From positions 23,898 to 87,897 of the forward strand of contig CAMXCT020002756.1 of NCBI GenBank assembly GCA_947184155.2: DNA of 64,000 nt. Direction: 5' to 3'. Position numbers and translations under genes: made by a program. This DNA comes from Cladocopium goreaui (lineage: Eukaryota > Sar > Dinophyceae > Suessiales > Symbiodiniaceae). Shown here one piece after another: positions 10,764-21,130 of the stretch; within the stretch, counting starts at the first letter, position 1; every line of letters starts with the position of its first letter. The notes below the pieces were generated by a model. The model worked only from the letters and a program-made list of their open reading frames with translations. It ran no database searches and was not told the DNA's origin.

Positions 10764-11097
10764 ATGGCCAATTCGACGGTGCCCACACATCGAGTCCGTG
10801 GGAAGTCAGCCCCCCGGGGCCGGAGTCCAGATCCTAAATCGTTGAAGAAGGCAGCCAAGGCAGCCAAAGAGCGAGAGAGAAGGTCGAAGAAAGAACATGT
10901 AGGTTTGGTGACCCCACCACCCAAAACCAAGACAACACCGAGCTCTAGCCAGTCTAGTGCTCCAAAGGAATCATGCAGGAGGAGGATTTCCTTTGGACCG
11001 GACACTGTCCATGAGATCGACCCTGAAAACAAGACCAACAAAGACATGAAGATCGAGGAAGCAGATCAAATCCTTGCAAGCTTGAAGAAGGACCCAA
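10764..11097 (+). CDS. first exon of plus-strand gene 2, basic N-terminus
   Basis: An ATG at 10764 opens a strongly basic stretch (RSPDPKSLKKAAKAAKERER) followed by a Pro/Thr/Ser linker and RRRISFGPDTVHEIDPENKT. It is probably disordered, with nuclear-localisation-like Lys/Arg clusters. The donor is not certain; coding probably ends near 11097, before a 56-bp tandem repeat. Twelve or so further co-oriented exons follow to 17.9 kb and I treat them as one gene. Confidence 0.45.
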
Positions 11098-11104
11098 CGC
11101 CTAT

Positions 11105-11281
11105 CATATTTGTGTAGGGCTTTTTTTAGTCCCATCCCACACATTTCAAAACATATCCTCATATTTGTGTATGGCTTATTTTTAGTCCCATCCCACACAT
11201 TTCAAAACATATCCTCATATTTGTGTATGGCTTATTTTTAGTCCCATCCCACACATTTCAAAACATATCCTCATATTTGTG
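11105..11281. repeat. three tandem copies of a 56-bp unit (intronic)
   Basis: Units starting ATATTTGTGTATGGCTTATT and ending ACATATCCTC repeat at about 11105, 11161 and 11217 with very few differences. They sit between the first and second exons of gene 2. Confidence 0.9.
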
Positions 11282-11298
11282 TTCATCAAAGCCTGCAG

Positions 11299-12830
11299 GA
11301 TGGAAAGAAGACAAAGATCAACAAGGAAAGGGAAGCCAGCTCATCGGACGTGGAAGAGATGGAGGCAAGGAAAAGGTGGTGGTCCAGATTTGAAAAGCCA
11401 GGGCAGTTCCACAAAGTACCAGGGCTAACTAGAGAGCAGCTTAGAAGCAACCGTAAAACAGACACAGCTTCCATCCCACAAATGCAGCTATGGTGGGAAT
11501 CCAGAATGCACACTTCGGAACAGGAAACCAAAGTGAAAGAGAAGAAGCGAAAGGAAGGTCAGGATGAACGCAAGAAAAACAAGACAAAGGACAATAGAAG
11601 GACAGATGAGAAGAAACCCAAGAGTACCGATGGCAAGACAGACAAAACAGCCGAAGCCAAAGGTAAGTCAGATGGAGAGAAGACCAAGGATACTGACAGG
11701 AAAAAGAAAGCCAAGACAGATGATGCAAAGAAAGAAGAGACGACTGATAAGAACGAGAAAGAATCCAAGGATGCCGAGAAGAAAGCTGATTCAGACAGTG
11801 AGGAAAGCAGTGAAGACACGGGCAGCAACGGGTCTTCAACAGAGACAGAAGACGAAAGTCAAGGCATCGATGGTGAAGAGATCGAGTCTGGTGAGAGCAC
11901 CAGTGATGCAGAGGAGAAAAGCGAAGATGAATCATCAACTGAGGCAGAAGATGATGATGAGAGTGACGATGATGAAATCGATACCGATCGTGAAGACGAG
12001 GAATCTGCTTCTGAAAAAGAAGATTCCCAGAAGCCTGTTGGAATTCTAAAGAAGCACAAGGCGCCAGCGAAGACCAAGGAAGAGAAGGAGAAGGAGGGAC
12101 AGAAGGCCAAGGAAGAGGAGAAAGAGAAGGAGAAGGCGGCACAGAAGGCCAAGGAAGAGGAGGAACAGAAGGAGAAGGCGGCACAGAAGGCCAAGGAAGA
12201 GAAGGAACAGAAGGAACAGAAGGAGAAGGCGGCACAAAAGGCCAAGGAAGAGAAGGAACAGAAGGAGAAGGAGGCACAGAAGGCCAAGGAAGAGAAGGAA
12301 CAGAAGGATAAGGAGGCAAAGAAGGCCAAGGAAGAGAAGGAGGCACAGAAGGCCAAGGAACAGAAGGAGAAGGAGGCACAGAATGCCAAGGAAAAGGAGG
12401 AGGCACAGAAGGCCAAGAAGACAAGCCAGAAGACAAAAGACAAGGATCAAGAAGTGGAAGAGTCTAGCGAGGATGAGGAAGAGGAATCTGAAGGCAGCCA
12501 GTCAGAGTCAGAGTCAGAACAGACGAAGAAGAAAAAGGACAAGTCCAAGAGGAAGGCCTTGAAGGCAGAGAGCAGAAAGAAGAAGAAAGATAAGAAGATG
12601 AAAGACAAGAAAGGCAACAAGGCCAAGACCAATGACCAAGAGACTGAGCCAAAGTTGAAGGAGGTTGAGAAAGACTTGGTCAAAACAAAGAAGCGTGACC
12701 GTGATGATGATGATGAAAAGGATGGGAAAAAGAACTCCTCGACCCACAGGAAGGAGTGGCAGACCTTTGGCAGGTGGGTGAAAAACAAGAAGCGATGTCC
12801 TGCAAAGATTGCAGCAGCATGCAAAGACCA
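11299..12830 (+). CDS. large Lys/Glu-rich exon of plus-strand gene 2
   Basis: The exon begins after CCTGCAG followed by G. A short globular-looking start ([20 protein letters not shown]) gives way to about 450 residues of charged low complexity: Lys/Asp/Thr-rich, then Ser/Glu/Asp-rich acidic (about 11790-12020), then a tandem [18 protein letters not shown] repeat (12060-12420) that would form a single alpha helix or coiled coil, then another acidic and a basic block. It ends with [20 protein letters not shown]. The reverse-strand frames through this exon are shadows. Function is unknown; the composition suggests a disordered nuclear protein. Confidence 0.55.
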
Positions 12831-13089
12831 GGACTGCCTTGATCATTCATACTCACTGGTCATCAAAACCTTTTGGGTGTAAATCTGGGCAACCAATATT
12901 ACAAAAGAAAACTTTTATACTATAGGGACTATATGGAAGGTACATCAATATATATATAATATATATAATATATATAATATATATATATATAAATATTAGC
13001 CATTGACCCTGCCTACATATGCCTACATATGCCTACCACCACCTTGAAACCGTATTCTTTACTTTCCAATCCCAATCTACTTGTCACAG

Positions 13090-13374
13090 GACACCAGGCT
13101 GCGACTGTTCAACGACTACATGGACAACGGAGAGGACTTTGCTGAAGTTGAGGCTATCTTCCAAAGTCGTTTGGAGGAAAGCCAAAGGAGTTCAGTGAAA
13201 TATGGGTTTAGAAATGACCAATGGCTCATAAAGCACCATGGCGCCAAGAAAGCTGAGAAAATCATGGCTCGCAAGAAGTCGTTGGGGTTGAATCTCGGTT
13301 CAAGATATGTTGGCCCCGGGAAAGAATTTGAAGCATCAACCCATCTGGTCCCGGTGCCATGTTTGGTCCTGCCT
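13090..13374 (+). CDS. internal exon of plus-strand gene 2
   Basis: It begins after GTCACAG followed by G. It encodes a globular, charged segment (DTRLRLFNDYMDNGEDFAEV; later YGFRNDQWLIKHHGAKKAEK and IMARKKSLGLNLGSRY). From memory, a block with WLIKHHG-like and Lys-rich helix features precedes the transposase-like part in related dinoflagellate proteins (inference). Confidence 0.45.
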
Positions 13375-13422
13375 GCATAGAATCCACCACCAAACTTCTG
13401 TAGCTTCCTTGCTCCTGCCAAG

Positions 13423-13580
13423 GACAATGGAGGACCCGGAATTCCCAGGCGAAGACGAGTTCCTCTACTTCGTCTTCATCGAATTCAACATCGAGGACAT
13501 CAAGGAATACAAACGTATTACAGCATTGGAAATGACTGGAACCTTGGATCCTGATGGCGTGAAGGCTTTCGTGGATGTTA
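13423..13580 (+). CDS. internal exon of plus-strand gene 2
   Basis: After GCCAAG followed by G the frame reads MEDPEFPGEDEFLYFVFIEF and NIEDIKEYKRITALEMTGTL, then DPDGVKAFVD. It looks like a beta-alpha globular segment. The family is not named. Confidence 0.42.
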
Positions 13581-13694
13581 CTCAGCTAAATTGGGACAGT
13601 ATACTTCACCATAGTACCTATTACCCACAGTTTAATTGGTTGTTTGTTTAGATTGGTCGTCCACCAAGAGTAACCAAAAGTGTCACTAGTAACT

Positions 13695-13814
13695 AGTATC
13701 ATCCAACCATCCCTCATGCTGGTCTCATCTTTCCGGATCATTCCCCATCTACTTAGTATCATCCAACCATCCCTCATGCTGGTCTCATCTTTCCGGATCA
13801 TTCCCCATCTACTT
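13695..13814. repeat. two perfect tandem copies of a 60-bp unit
   Basis: Units at 13695-13754 and 13755-13814 (start AGTATCATCCAACCATCCCT, end CCCATCTACTT) are identical by eye and directly precede an exon acceptor. Confidence 0.95.
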
Positions 13815-13816
13815 AG

Positions 13817-14005
13817 GCCGGCGGGTGCTTGGATGGGAAGCAACACTTGGCTCTTGGCGACAAGCTGGGCGCAGAGGGGGTTGCAAAGATGTTGGGTTCT
13901 GTTGGCCTGAAGGGTGATGCTTCTGCCACCAAAACCAAGAAGGGCAAAGGTCAGAGGAAACCGAAGGCAAGTGCAAAACAAGAAGCCAAGGAGGCACATA
14001 CTTAG
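13817..14005 (+). CDS. internal exon of plus-strand gene 2
   Basis: It starts after ACTTAG followed by G and encodes GGCLDGKQHLALGDKLGAEG, VAKMLGSVGLKGDASATK, then a Lys-rich tail. The frame ends at a stop near 14005 unless spliced before it. Confidence 0.4.
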   Translation, partial: AGGCLDGKQHLALGDKLGAEGVAKMLGSVGLKGDASATKTKKGKGQRKPKASAKQEAKEAHT

Positions 14006-14096
14006 TCTATCCATGGATTTAGATTTCATGAGTCTAGATTTCGAATGTTTCATTATACCCAGTCAACTCATGAGTCCACCCCATGCCATGGTACAG

Positions 14097-14175
14097 GTTA
14101 CGCCGGAGACTCCTTTGGAAAAGGCGGTGAAGCTGCAGGAAAAGGTCCTGAAGGATGCGAATAGCTGCCGGACAC
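14097..14175 (+). CDS. short internal exon of plus-strand gene 2
   Basis: After GTACAG followed by G the frame encodes VTPETPLEKAVKLQEKVLKD and ANSCRT, a helical charged segment that reads on naturally into DFAFKLRPISMSNDLIQQLK in the next exon at 14346. Confidence 0.4.
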
Positions 14176-14345
14176 CAGACTGCACTATAGTATAGTCAAA
14201 TGGCTCGATATGGATTGTAGATTATGTTTTTGGATGAATCCTCTTAGATAGATTATTATTAGTCAACAACCTATCTAATAATCTATTATAGTCAAATTCC
14301 TCTTCGCTGATGTTTATGGACGCCATCAACATCTTTCTATCTAAG

Positions 14346-14505
14346 GGACTTCGCTTTTAAGCTTCGCCCCATTTCGATGTCCAATGACCTTATCCAGCAG
14401 TTGAAAGCTTGTGCGGTGAAGTTGCAAACGTGCGCAGAGCAATTGCAGCAGAAGATCCGCAACAAGAAGGACACAAATAAGCATTACGTTGCCATCCTGG
14501 CAGAG
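14346..14505 (+). CDS. internal exon of plus-strand gene 2, helical
   Basis: After CTAAG followed by G the frame reads DFAFKLRPISMSNDLIQQLK then ACAVKLQTCAEQLQQKIRNK, a likely coiled coil. A GC-type donor (GCAGAG followed by GCAACAG) would end it at about 14505. Confidence 0.42.
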
Positions 14506-14617
14506 GCAACAGTTTTTATTTTTTCTGGGGTACAAACCTGTGACAAACACTTACTGGTTTTCCTATAGTCAAGGCAAACATCCTTTGTCACACTCAGTCT
14601 TAGTGATTGCCCTCCAG

Positions 14618-14770
14618 GTCACTGAGATCACGAACATGGCAAAGGAACGAGTTGATTTGGCTAAGGCTTTGATCCGTGCTGTTGACAAACCCCGGCCAAA
14701 GAGCAGGGCTAAGCCGGGTGAGGGAGAGAAGCCTTTGGCAATCACCAATGGTGAAGCCACCGCTGCATAG
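14618..14770 (+). CDS. exon of plus-strand gene 2 ending in a stop
   Basis: After CTCCAG followed by G it encodes VTEITNMAKERVDLAKALIR and a basic tail ending KPLAITNGEATAA before a TAG. Either a donor precedes the stop and the gene continues, or the 10.8-14.8 kb exons are a separate gene from the transposase-like exons after 15.7 kb. Confidence 0.4.
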   Translation, partial: VTEITNMAKERVDLAKALIRAVDKPRPKSRAKPGEGEKPLAITNGEATAA

Positions 14771-15348
14771 GCTTGTTTCACGCAATTTACATTTTGATGT
14801 TTGTTCGATTCCGAACATGGCTTTTAGGGTTTGACAGTGGCTCTTAAACCTTCCCAATTTGCAAGGGATGAAAACATTAAGAAAACATTTTGAAGTTGTA
14901 GATTCAATTCAAAGAAACTCCAATTCTGTTCACAGGGAGGGCTGGGTCTACTGTGGTTTCTCTGGGGTACTTCAAGTTGCAAAACACGCAGCCTAATCCC
15001 ATACATCTGAAAGGATCGGAGCGATCCAATGCGATGGAAATAGAGTGGCAGAACTCACCCTCAAGATTTTGGGTATGTGCATATATCTCAAATGACAAAT
15101 GGTTTCATTGGACATCCCCTTTCCATATGGCAAGTGGTGGCTTCAACCCATCGAACATGTAGCACATGTGTTAGACTCCCACGCAGGCCCAGATCCCGAT
15201 CTCCTCAACATCGGCGCCCTCACAAGGACGAGTTCAAGAGTGCCTCGGAATTCAAGCTCAGGGCATTCCACCCAACCAAGAAAATCGAAAAACAAATCCC
15301 ATTGACCCTTCATATCTGTTCATATCAATATAATCATTTTTGATATAT

Positions 15349-15364
15349 TTATATATACACACAC

Positions 15365-15396
<32 letters not shown>

Positions 15397-15460
15397 GTCA
15401 CCTATATATATATATATGTGACATATATGTATATATATATATACATACATGTAAACGTAT
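15349..15460. repeat. TA/CATA microsatellite with palindromes
   Basis: TATATACACACACATATATAT followed by inverted ATATATGTCACCTATATAT...ATATGTGACATATAT units. No coding content. Confidence 0.85.
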
Positions 15461-15749
15461 ATGGAAAATACACATGGATTTATCAATAGAAATCTCTTCA
15501 TGCAAATACTTATGTATATCCGGTTGGGGGATCCGATCTTGATTGTGAGGCTTGCTGCAATTAGCATCGGCTTCTTCAAAGAGGATACTTCGAAAGATTT
15601 GTGATGGGGCCGCTTGGCCCAAAACGATGTCAAACATGAAATGGAAAAAATAAGGGATAAGTCTTTCTATGAAAAAAAACAAATGCAACATGGGGGTGAT
15701 AAGTAACAAATCAATCCTTGGACTAAACCTTTGCCACACTTCATCCTAG

Positions 15750-15893
15750 GCTACATCAGCAGCTGATGGTTGCAGAGATGCCAGAGAACTTGTGGCTGAT
15801 GGGGTTAAATGTCCCTTGGCAAGGGAAATGAATCGGTGGCTTCAAGGTGGACACCCTGAGCGGTCCTTTGCAAGGCCCGTTGGAGTTTTGATT
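15750..15893 (+). CDS. internal exon of plus-strand gene 2
   Basis: After TCCTAG followed by G the frame encodes ATSAADGCRDARELVADGVK and CPLAREMNRWLQGGHPERSF. It looks globular and links the helical N-terminal part to the transposase-like exons. Confidence 0.4.
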
Positions 15894-16023
15894 GCCCCAT
15901 TTTATTAAATGGGGAAGGGGTGCGACTGTATATTTTGTATATGCCCTCAATGTTGAACCCAGAAATATGGTTTTAATCTTGGTTTTATTATATGTAATAT
16001 GGATGATACCATCAACACCCCAG

Positions 16024-16876
16024 GTGGTGCAAAGAAGTGTGCACTATCCACCCAGACACCGTTGGTGTTCCCCTGCTGGTCACTAATGAGTCTGGGGACG
16101 AAATTGAATCAGTGTCGGATACAGCAATCATTTGGCCATGGGATTTCTTTGCCCATCTTGATGAGACTGGAAAGTTTTTGCAATGGATCTCGGATGATCC
16201 CAATTCAGCCAGTACAAGAACCATCGAGTATTGGAGCCACTGTGAAGGATTGGACTTCTTTCGGAGGTTGGATCTCCCGCCAGAGCGCTATGGGTCTTGT
16301 GTTCCACTTTACTTTCATACTGATGGGGTGAAAGTCTACAAGAATCAGAAAGCTTGGGTGTATTCAATCAGCTCTGCCTGTCGGAAAGGGCCATCCATGG
16401 CAACAAAGTTGGTCTTCATATTGGTGAGGGATAACATGGTAGTCAAGGGAAAAACGCATGATGCAATTGGAAAATTGGCTGGCTACATATGCGATACACT
16501 AATGAGTGGTTGTTTCCCTTCCCTGGACCATGAAGGGAATCAATTCGATCCAGGGTCCCAGGCTTTTCGAAGAGCTGGACAAACTTTTGCATCTGGGTGG
16601 TCGATGGCCTTCACGGGATTCAAGGGTGACTGGGAAGCTCGCGTGATTGTGCATAAATTGACCCGGTATTATCGTTCAAAATATACCTGTGAACATTGCA
16701 TGGCATCCTATTCGAAAGACTTCACCTTTGCTGATTTCCGGCCAGATGCAGCTTCTCAATCTGTACGGTTTTCCCATGACCAATTCCTTTTACTGAATCC
16801 ACAGCATGATCAAAGCAACTGGCAACATGTGAAGGGGTGGACCAAAGATCGAAACTTGGAAGAAACTCGCATTTGA
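16024..16876 (+). CDS. transposase-like exon of plus-strand gene 2 (first acidic residue region)
   Basis: After CCCCAG followed by G a 280-codon frame runs to a stop at 16876. It contains IWPWDFFAHLDETGKFLQWI, VPLYFHTDGVKVYKNQKAWV, then SSACRKGPSMATKLVFILVR. The block FHTDGV followed by a hydrophobic strand, and a later DLLHVFHQGV in the next exon, are arranged like the first two acidic positions of an RNase H-fold (DDE) transposase; this is inference from pattern. CEHC could be half of a zinc site. I recall similar proteins as a highly expanded dinoflagellate family. The stop at the end is probably read only if the following intron is kept. Confidence 0.45.
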
Positions 16877-17068
16877 TTCAGACATGTTGTTTCCACATTC
16901 TTATTTTCATTTCTGAATGGTTGGTTTGTTTGATGGTTTGGTTCAGTTTCCCCAGCATTCCCACCGGATGTGCCTGAAAAAAAAATCAAAATCACCAGGG
17001 TTGCAACCATGGTTGCCATTGCCACCTCAATTTCCGGGTCGGGGCATGCACTCACATGGTAGCCCCAG

Positions 17069-17657
17069 GACCTACTTCATGTCTTCCATCAAGGAGTTCT
17101 TTGTTGTGTGATAGCAGGCCTGATTTGCAGTCACATTGAGAGCTACTATCCCGCCATTACCTTGAAGGATCTCGACAGGGTCTTGTCAAAAGAAGTATAC
17201 CCACATTACAAACAATGGTGCCGGAGAAAGGGGAAACATGCAACAGCGTGTTCACACAGGTTCAATGGAGCCCGATTTGGGAAGGAGTCATGGCCCGCTT
17301 ACCCTGAACTGGGTTCAATTTTCAAAGCAGCTGTTGTAAAGACTATGCTTTACTGGTGCAACGATTTCTTGAAAGAAGCTGTTGGGCGTGTAGCTGGTGC
17401 AGAAATGAGGTTCCATTGCATATATGGATTTGCAAAATTCCAGTTCCTGATGGACATCAATGGGCCATTCTTTGAACCCAACAAAACACGTGAGACTGTG
17501 AAGTATGCCCGGGCTGGATTGCTGTTCTATCAAAAACTGGCTGGGGATGATAGATCCCGGATTGATGACCACCGATTCTTCAAACTCATTCCCAAATTCC
17601 ATTGCCTTTACGAGCTTACGCTATACATGGAGGAAACCAACCGCAACCCACGGTGCC
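17069..17657 (+). CDS. transposase-like exon of plus-strand gene 2 (second acidic residue region)
   Basis: The acceptor GCCCCAG followed by G at 17068/17069 excludes the upstream stop and opens DLLHVFHQGVLCCVIAGLIC, a pattern seen in several DDE-type transposases where an Asp begins a DxxH-like helix. It continues with YPAITLKDLDRVLSKEVYPH, HRFNGARFGKESWPAYPELG and FHCIYGFAKFQFLMDINGPF. A Glu in the WCNDFLKEAV or GAEMRFH region could be the third acidic residue, but I cannot assign it. It ends near ETNRNPRC before a short intron. Confidence 0.48.
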
Positions 17658-17774
17658 TGAGTTTTGTAAAGTCTTGTTATACTTGTTTTAAAATGTTTTA
17701 AGCACGTATGTACTTGTTTTTTTTTGGCATCCTCACAAGGGTTTTTGGAGTTCCATGGCTACCTATAGCTCAGG

Positions 17775-17903
17775 TTCGAGCATTGCTACCAAGATGAGGA
17801 CTTGATGAAGGAAATTGGCCATATCGCTAGCCGAACCCACCCAAGCACAATGGATGTAGTGACACTTAGAAGGTACCGAGCCCTGCTGGAATTCTTTCAC
17901 TGA
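17775..17903 (+). CDS. last exon of plus-strand gene 2
   Basis: After AGCTCAG followed by G the frame reads FEHCYQDEDLMKEIGHIASR, THPSTMDVVTLRRYRALLEF and FH before TGA at 17901-17903. It continues the sense of the previous exon (NPRC then CYQDEDL) over a ~117-bp intron, so the C-terminus is well supported. Confidence 0.5.
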   Translation, partial: FEHCYQDEDLMKEIGHIASRTHPSTMDVVTLRRYRALLEFFH

Positions 17904-18652
17904 GATACCGGGCTTTGAGCTCGGCAACGCAGTTGACACCGACCGCGGAGATGGAAAAACATGTGGTGATGGGTTTTGGGAGTTCCAAGTTGTGGTTTTG
18001 AATCTGTTGGTGAGTTTGTTGTTTTCAAAAAAGTGGTACCAATCCTGTGGTGCCAAACCTGTTTGGGATGTATGTGCTGCCAAACCTCTTTGGGAAATAT
18101 CCCAAAAAGAACATGTATGTGGTGCCAAACCTAGGGCTGTTGAGCGACGAACAGGCAATGTGAGCAACAAACATGTCAACTTGGTTTTCCCGAAAAATGG
18201 TGTGACTGTTTTGTTGAATCTACCACACCCCCTATATATAAGGTTAAAACAGTTTACCCCATATATATATATGTTTATTTATTTATTTATTTATTTGTTT
18301 ATTTATTTATTCATTTATATATATATATAAACAGATATCCGGAAACTTCCGCCCCCAGCTTGTTTGGGGAGTGGCTCAAGCATGCATGCCCAGGATGCCA
18401 AACTTTGTTTCCAAAAAAATGAGCGACCCTGGAACAGAATAAAGCAGAAGCTGCTGTGATTTCACAAGTTAACTGCAGAGATCCACAGCACAGTGCCTAG
18501 CCATGCCAACGAACCTTTCATGACAGCTCAGAAACTGCTGTGATTTCACAAGTTAACTGCAGAGATCCACAGCACCATGCCTAGCCATGCCAACGAACCT
18601 TTCATGACAGCTCTCGTTGAAAGCTGTTATGGTTACATGAACCCGAAGGCTT
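17904..18652. other. convergent intergenic region with repeats
   Basis: Between the end of plus-strand gene 2 and the end of the minus-strand RPA1-like gene. It holds TTTA repeats (18268-18318) and a tandem duplication of about 80 bp (18446-18614, unit with TGATTTCACAAGTTAACTGC). No gene is seen. Confidence 0.6.
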
Positions 18653-19955
18653 TCAATTCAACACTCTTGGCTCTCTAGGTAGATTCACTGTCGCCAAAAT
18701 AGCGATTTCATCATCACGCTCCGTCTGACAACTGTGTGTGTCGTGCCGTTTGCAGTGTCCAGTGTCTGGGTCGATCTTTGTGCGGCAGTTTCTGCATGCC
18801 ACATACGTGGGATTGCCTAAGACAGATGTCACCCACACATTGTTGAGCTGCACCTCGATGACGGTATCCTTTGCCTGCGGTGCAAAGAAGCAGTACTTTT
18901 TTTTCGTTCAATCCTTTTCATTCAAAGATTTTTCAAACATTTGTTCTTTCAGTTCTTTTCTTTCAAGCAAACCAGACACAAACAACACACACGGACACAC
19001 ACATACACACACTCACATATGGACCAATGTGGAACAAAGGTAGCTTGACGAATGGTAGCAACTTTCCCAGGCCTCAGCTTCTTCATTGCTTCTGAAGTTA
19101 GGCGATGGGCGCCAGTCTGCAACCACGGTGTCGAGACCGCTTCCCCTCTGTCATCGGACAACTGCTTCAAAACATTCACTCTTTCTCCCACTGGATTGAT
19201 GTGCAAAGCAGCAAACATATTCTTGCCGCTATCCATCCAATGCTCGGCACTTGCTTCCACGCTTCCATCCAACTTCTTTGACAACAGAGCATTGTCAATC
19301 TGAACAACATCGCCATTTGTCACTGTCACACACTGGCTCGTCATACGATGCCCCCACACGTTCACCGCAACTTCGTTCCTTGATTCATCTTTTAACCAGA
19401 GAGTCACTTTGGGCACCTTAGTTGGTGGCGTTTCCTTCAAGGTCACCTTCCCGATCACATCGGCACGCTCATACCCTTGGCAATGTTCTGTCAAAATTCC
19501 AAAGTCGGACCTCGCCACTCGCCACTGGAAACATATTGCGGAGAACCGCCGCAGCTGGATGGGATTCTGCGATTGCCGTCGCTTTCCCTGTTTTCGACAC
19601 ATCCGCCGAAAAGCCAGCCAGAAAATGTCGAATGCTGCTTAATCTCTATCTGTGTGACCTGCAGAAATTTGGGTTGAAAAAACACTTTGGCTCTATCTTG
19701 AACTTCTCCTTGGGTGGAGCCTCTGATCTCTGCATACAATCCTTGTCCCTTTTTGTCTACCAAACGCACAATAGCTTTCCACCATGGTTTTTTGCCGGCG
19801 GCTTCAATTTTCTTCACATCGTGGTAAATGGGACGTAGCATCACTGCCACAAACTTGGCATTGTTCTTTGTGACTCTTTCCAGTGTCACTGCTTGCAAAT
19901 TCATGTTGGTGGAAGAACTCTGCGGGAGCAAAGCAGCCAGTGCGGCGAGGACCAT
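18653..19955 (-). CDS. RPA1-like single-stranded DNA-binding protein, multi-exon
   Basis: Three minus-strand pieces are visible. The N-terminal piece (19955 to ~19600) has KPWWKAIVRLVDKKGQGLYA, an OB-fold-like strand pattern. The middle piece (~19500 to 19030) has DVIGKVTLKETPPTKVPKVT then LWLKDESRNEVAVNVWG, close to the second DNA-binding OB fold of replication protein A large subunit. The last exon (from about 18890, after GCAG followed by G) has VQLNNVWVTSVLGNPTYVAC and CRNCRTKIDPDTGHCKRH, like the RPA1 C-terminal zinc ribbon. RPA1 binds ssDNA in replication and repair; Helitrons may also carry such proteins. The first two pieces are in different frames, so an intron or a frameshift lies near 19,560. 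Start at 19955 is the first ATG and uncertain. Confidence 0.6.
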
Positions 19956-20204
19956 GTAGGTATCACAGCAGATGTACGAGTAGTGGCAACAATAGATGCA
20001 TCGTTCAAAGGAATTAAGTCTGTTTGAAAATAAGTATATCACATACTCTTGGCAGCTGCGCAGAAATTCGTTGCCAGGTGTGACATGTTATTAATGTAGT
20101 TATAACATTTCGCTTCTGCGTGCTGATATCTCGATCTTGTTCCATGCCACGTGGGACGCATTGGTTTCAGAGCGTCTAATGACAGCAAATGAAAATGACA
20201 GCAA

Positions 20205-20510
20205 ATGAAACTCAAGCAGAAAACAATCCTTTCCATGCATAGTCCTGAAAATGATAAACCAGCAGAGACTACCGAATGCTATCCTTTTTCTACGCTGCTG
20301 TTACAGTCTGAGAAAGTTCTGTTTGCAGAAGACTGCAATCGGTATATTACAAGCTACAGAAGTATTGCTCAGACAGCTCTGGTTGCAATACAAGTAGCAC
20401 GTTTGAAATCAAATGGCGTTTGGACAACAGGAGGCTTCGCTCAGACAGTTCTGGTTGCAATGCCAACTGTGTGTCCTCCGTTGCAAATTTGCGCCGCTGC
20501 TGAACTGGCG
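20205..20510. repeat. intergenic block duplicated at 26.2-26.56 kb
   Basis: About 300 bp (TTTTTCTACGCTGCTGTTAC, GAGAAAGTTCTGTTTGCAGA, TGGACAACAGGAGGC, GCCAACTGTGTGTCCTCCGT) recurs in the same order and orientation at about 26,210-26,560. Both copies lie just downstream of a minus-strand gene and carry two dyad motifs. Confidence 0.8.
20367..20458 (-). promoter_or_regulatory. dyad motif, two copies
   Basis: GCTCAGACAGCTCTGGTTGC at 20367-20386 and GCTCAGACAGTTCTGGTTGC at 20439-20458; both have CAGA/TCTG arms. They lie between the 20.5-kb gene and the RPA1-like gene, 410-500 bp upstream of the latter. Confidence 0.45.
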
Positions 20511-20539
20511 ACATGCATTTTCAGTCAACGTTCTTTTCG

Positions 20540-21130
20540 TCATGGCAGGACGTTGCGATTGGGCAGAGCTTTGTGACAGCTAAGCCTCATGATATACGGT
20601 TGACTTGTATTCCGAAAAACCACTAAGTGACGCTGCGGACCTGTTTCCTGAGCCCGCGCCCAATGAGGACGATGTTCTGCAAGCAATTTGCTGATACTCT
20701 GGTGATTGCGAAGGATGAAAGTATCCCCAGTGCAATCGCTCCAACGAAGATCCATATCATCAGGCTCAACATAGGAGCCCCAGGTCTTGTAGATGTACTC
20801 ACCAATACAGCAAAGAAGATCACTGACTGAGGTGATTTGATTTTGACTAGGTTTTAAAAGGCATGAATATGTGAACAGTGCCAATTCTTCCGGGGCACGC
20901 AGATCTGGAACGCATTCATTAGTTGTGGCATCCATGGAGTCGTCTCTTCTCTCAGTCAGAAGTTGTTTGGTTTGATTGATGTCAATCAACAGTAAGACTC
21001 TGCGGCTGTTGCGAAGACCTGGCATATAAGGTTCCATGTGTCTGCGAAAATGATCATGAGGAAGAGCAGGATTGGGGTTTCCCCATATCGGACGATCATC
21101 ATCACGCGAGCGTGATCGTTCTCGCGCCAT
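20540..21130 (-). CDS. hypothetical protein
   Basis: An ATG at 21130 opens 196 codons: a short Arg/Ser/Asp-rich start (MARERSRSRDDDRPIWGNPN), then GLRNSRRVLLLIDINQTKQL, and a C-terminal half with DLLCCIGEYIYKTWGSYVEP and RPHWARAQETGPQRHLVVFR. It has no signal peptide or obvious catalytic motif and I do not recognise it. The gene sits in the minus-strand block, with the retroelement inserted about 850 bp upstream. Confidence 0.5.
   Translation of the reverse strand: MARERSRSRDDDRPIWGNPNPALPHDHFRRHMEPYMPGLRNSRRVLLLIDINQTKQLLTERRDDSMDATTNECVPDLRAPEELALFTYSCLLKPSQNQITSVSDLLCCIGEYIYKTWGSYVEPDDMDLRWSDCTGDTFILRNHQSISKLLAEHRPHWARAQETGPQRHLVVFRNTSQPYIMRLSCHKALPNRNVLP

Noticed and set aside
11441..12824. 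Long minus-strand Ser/Leu/Phe-rich frames
   Set aside because: Shadows of the Lys/Glu-rich plus-strand exon.
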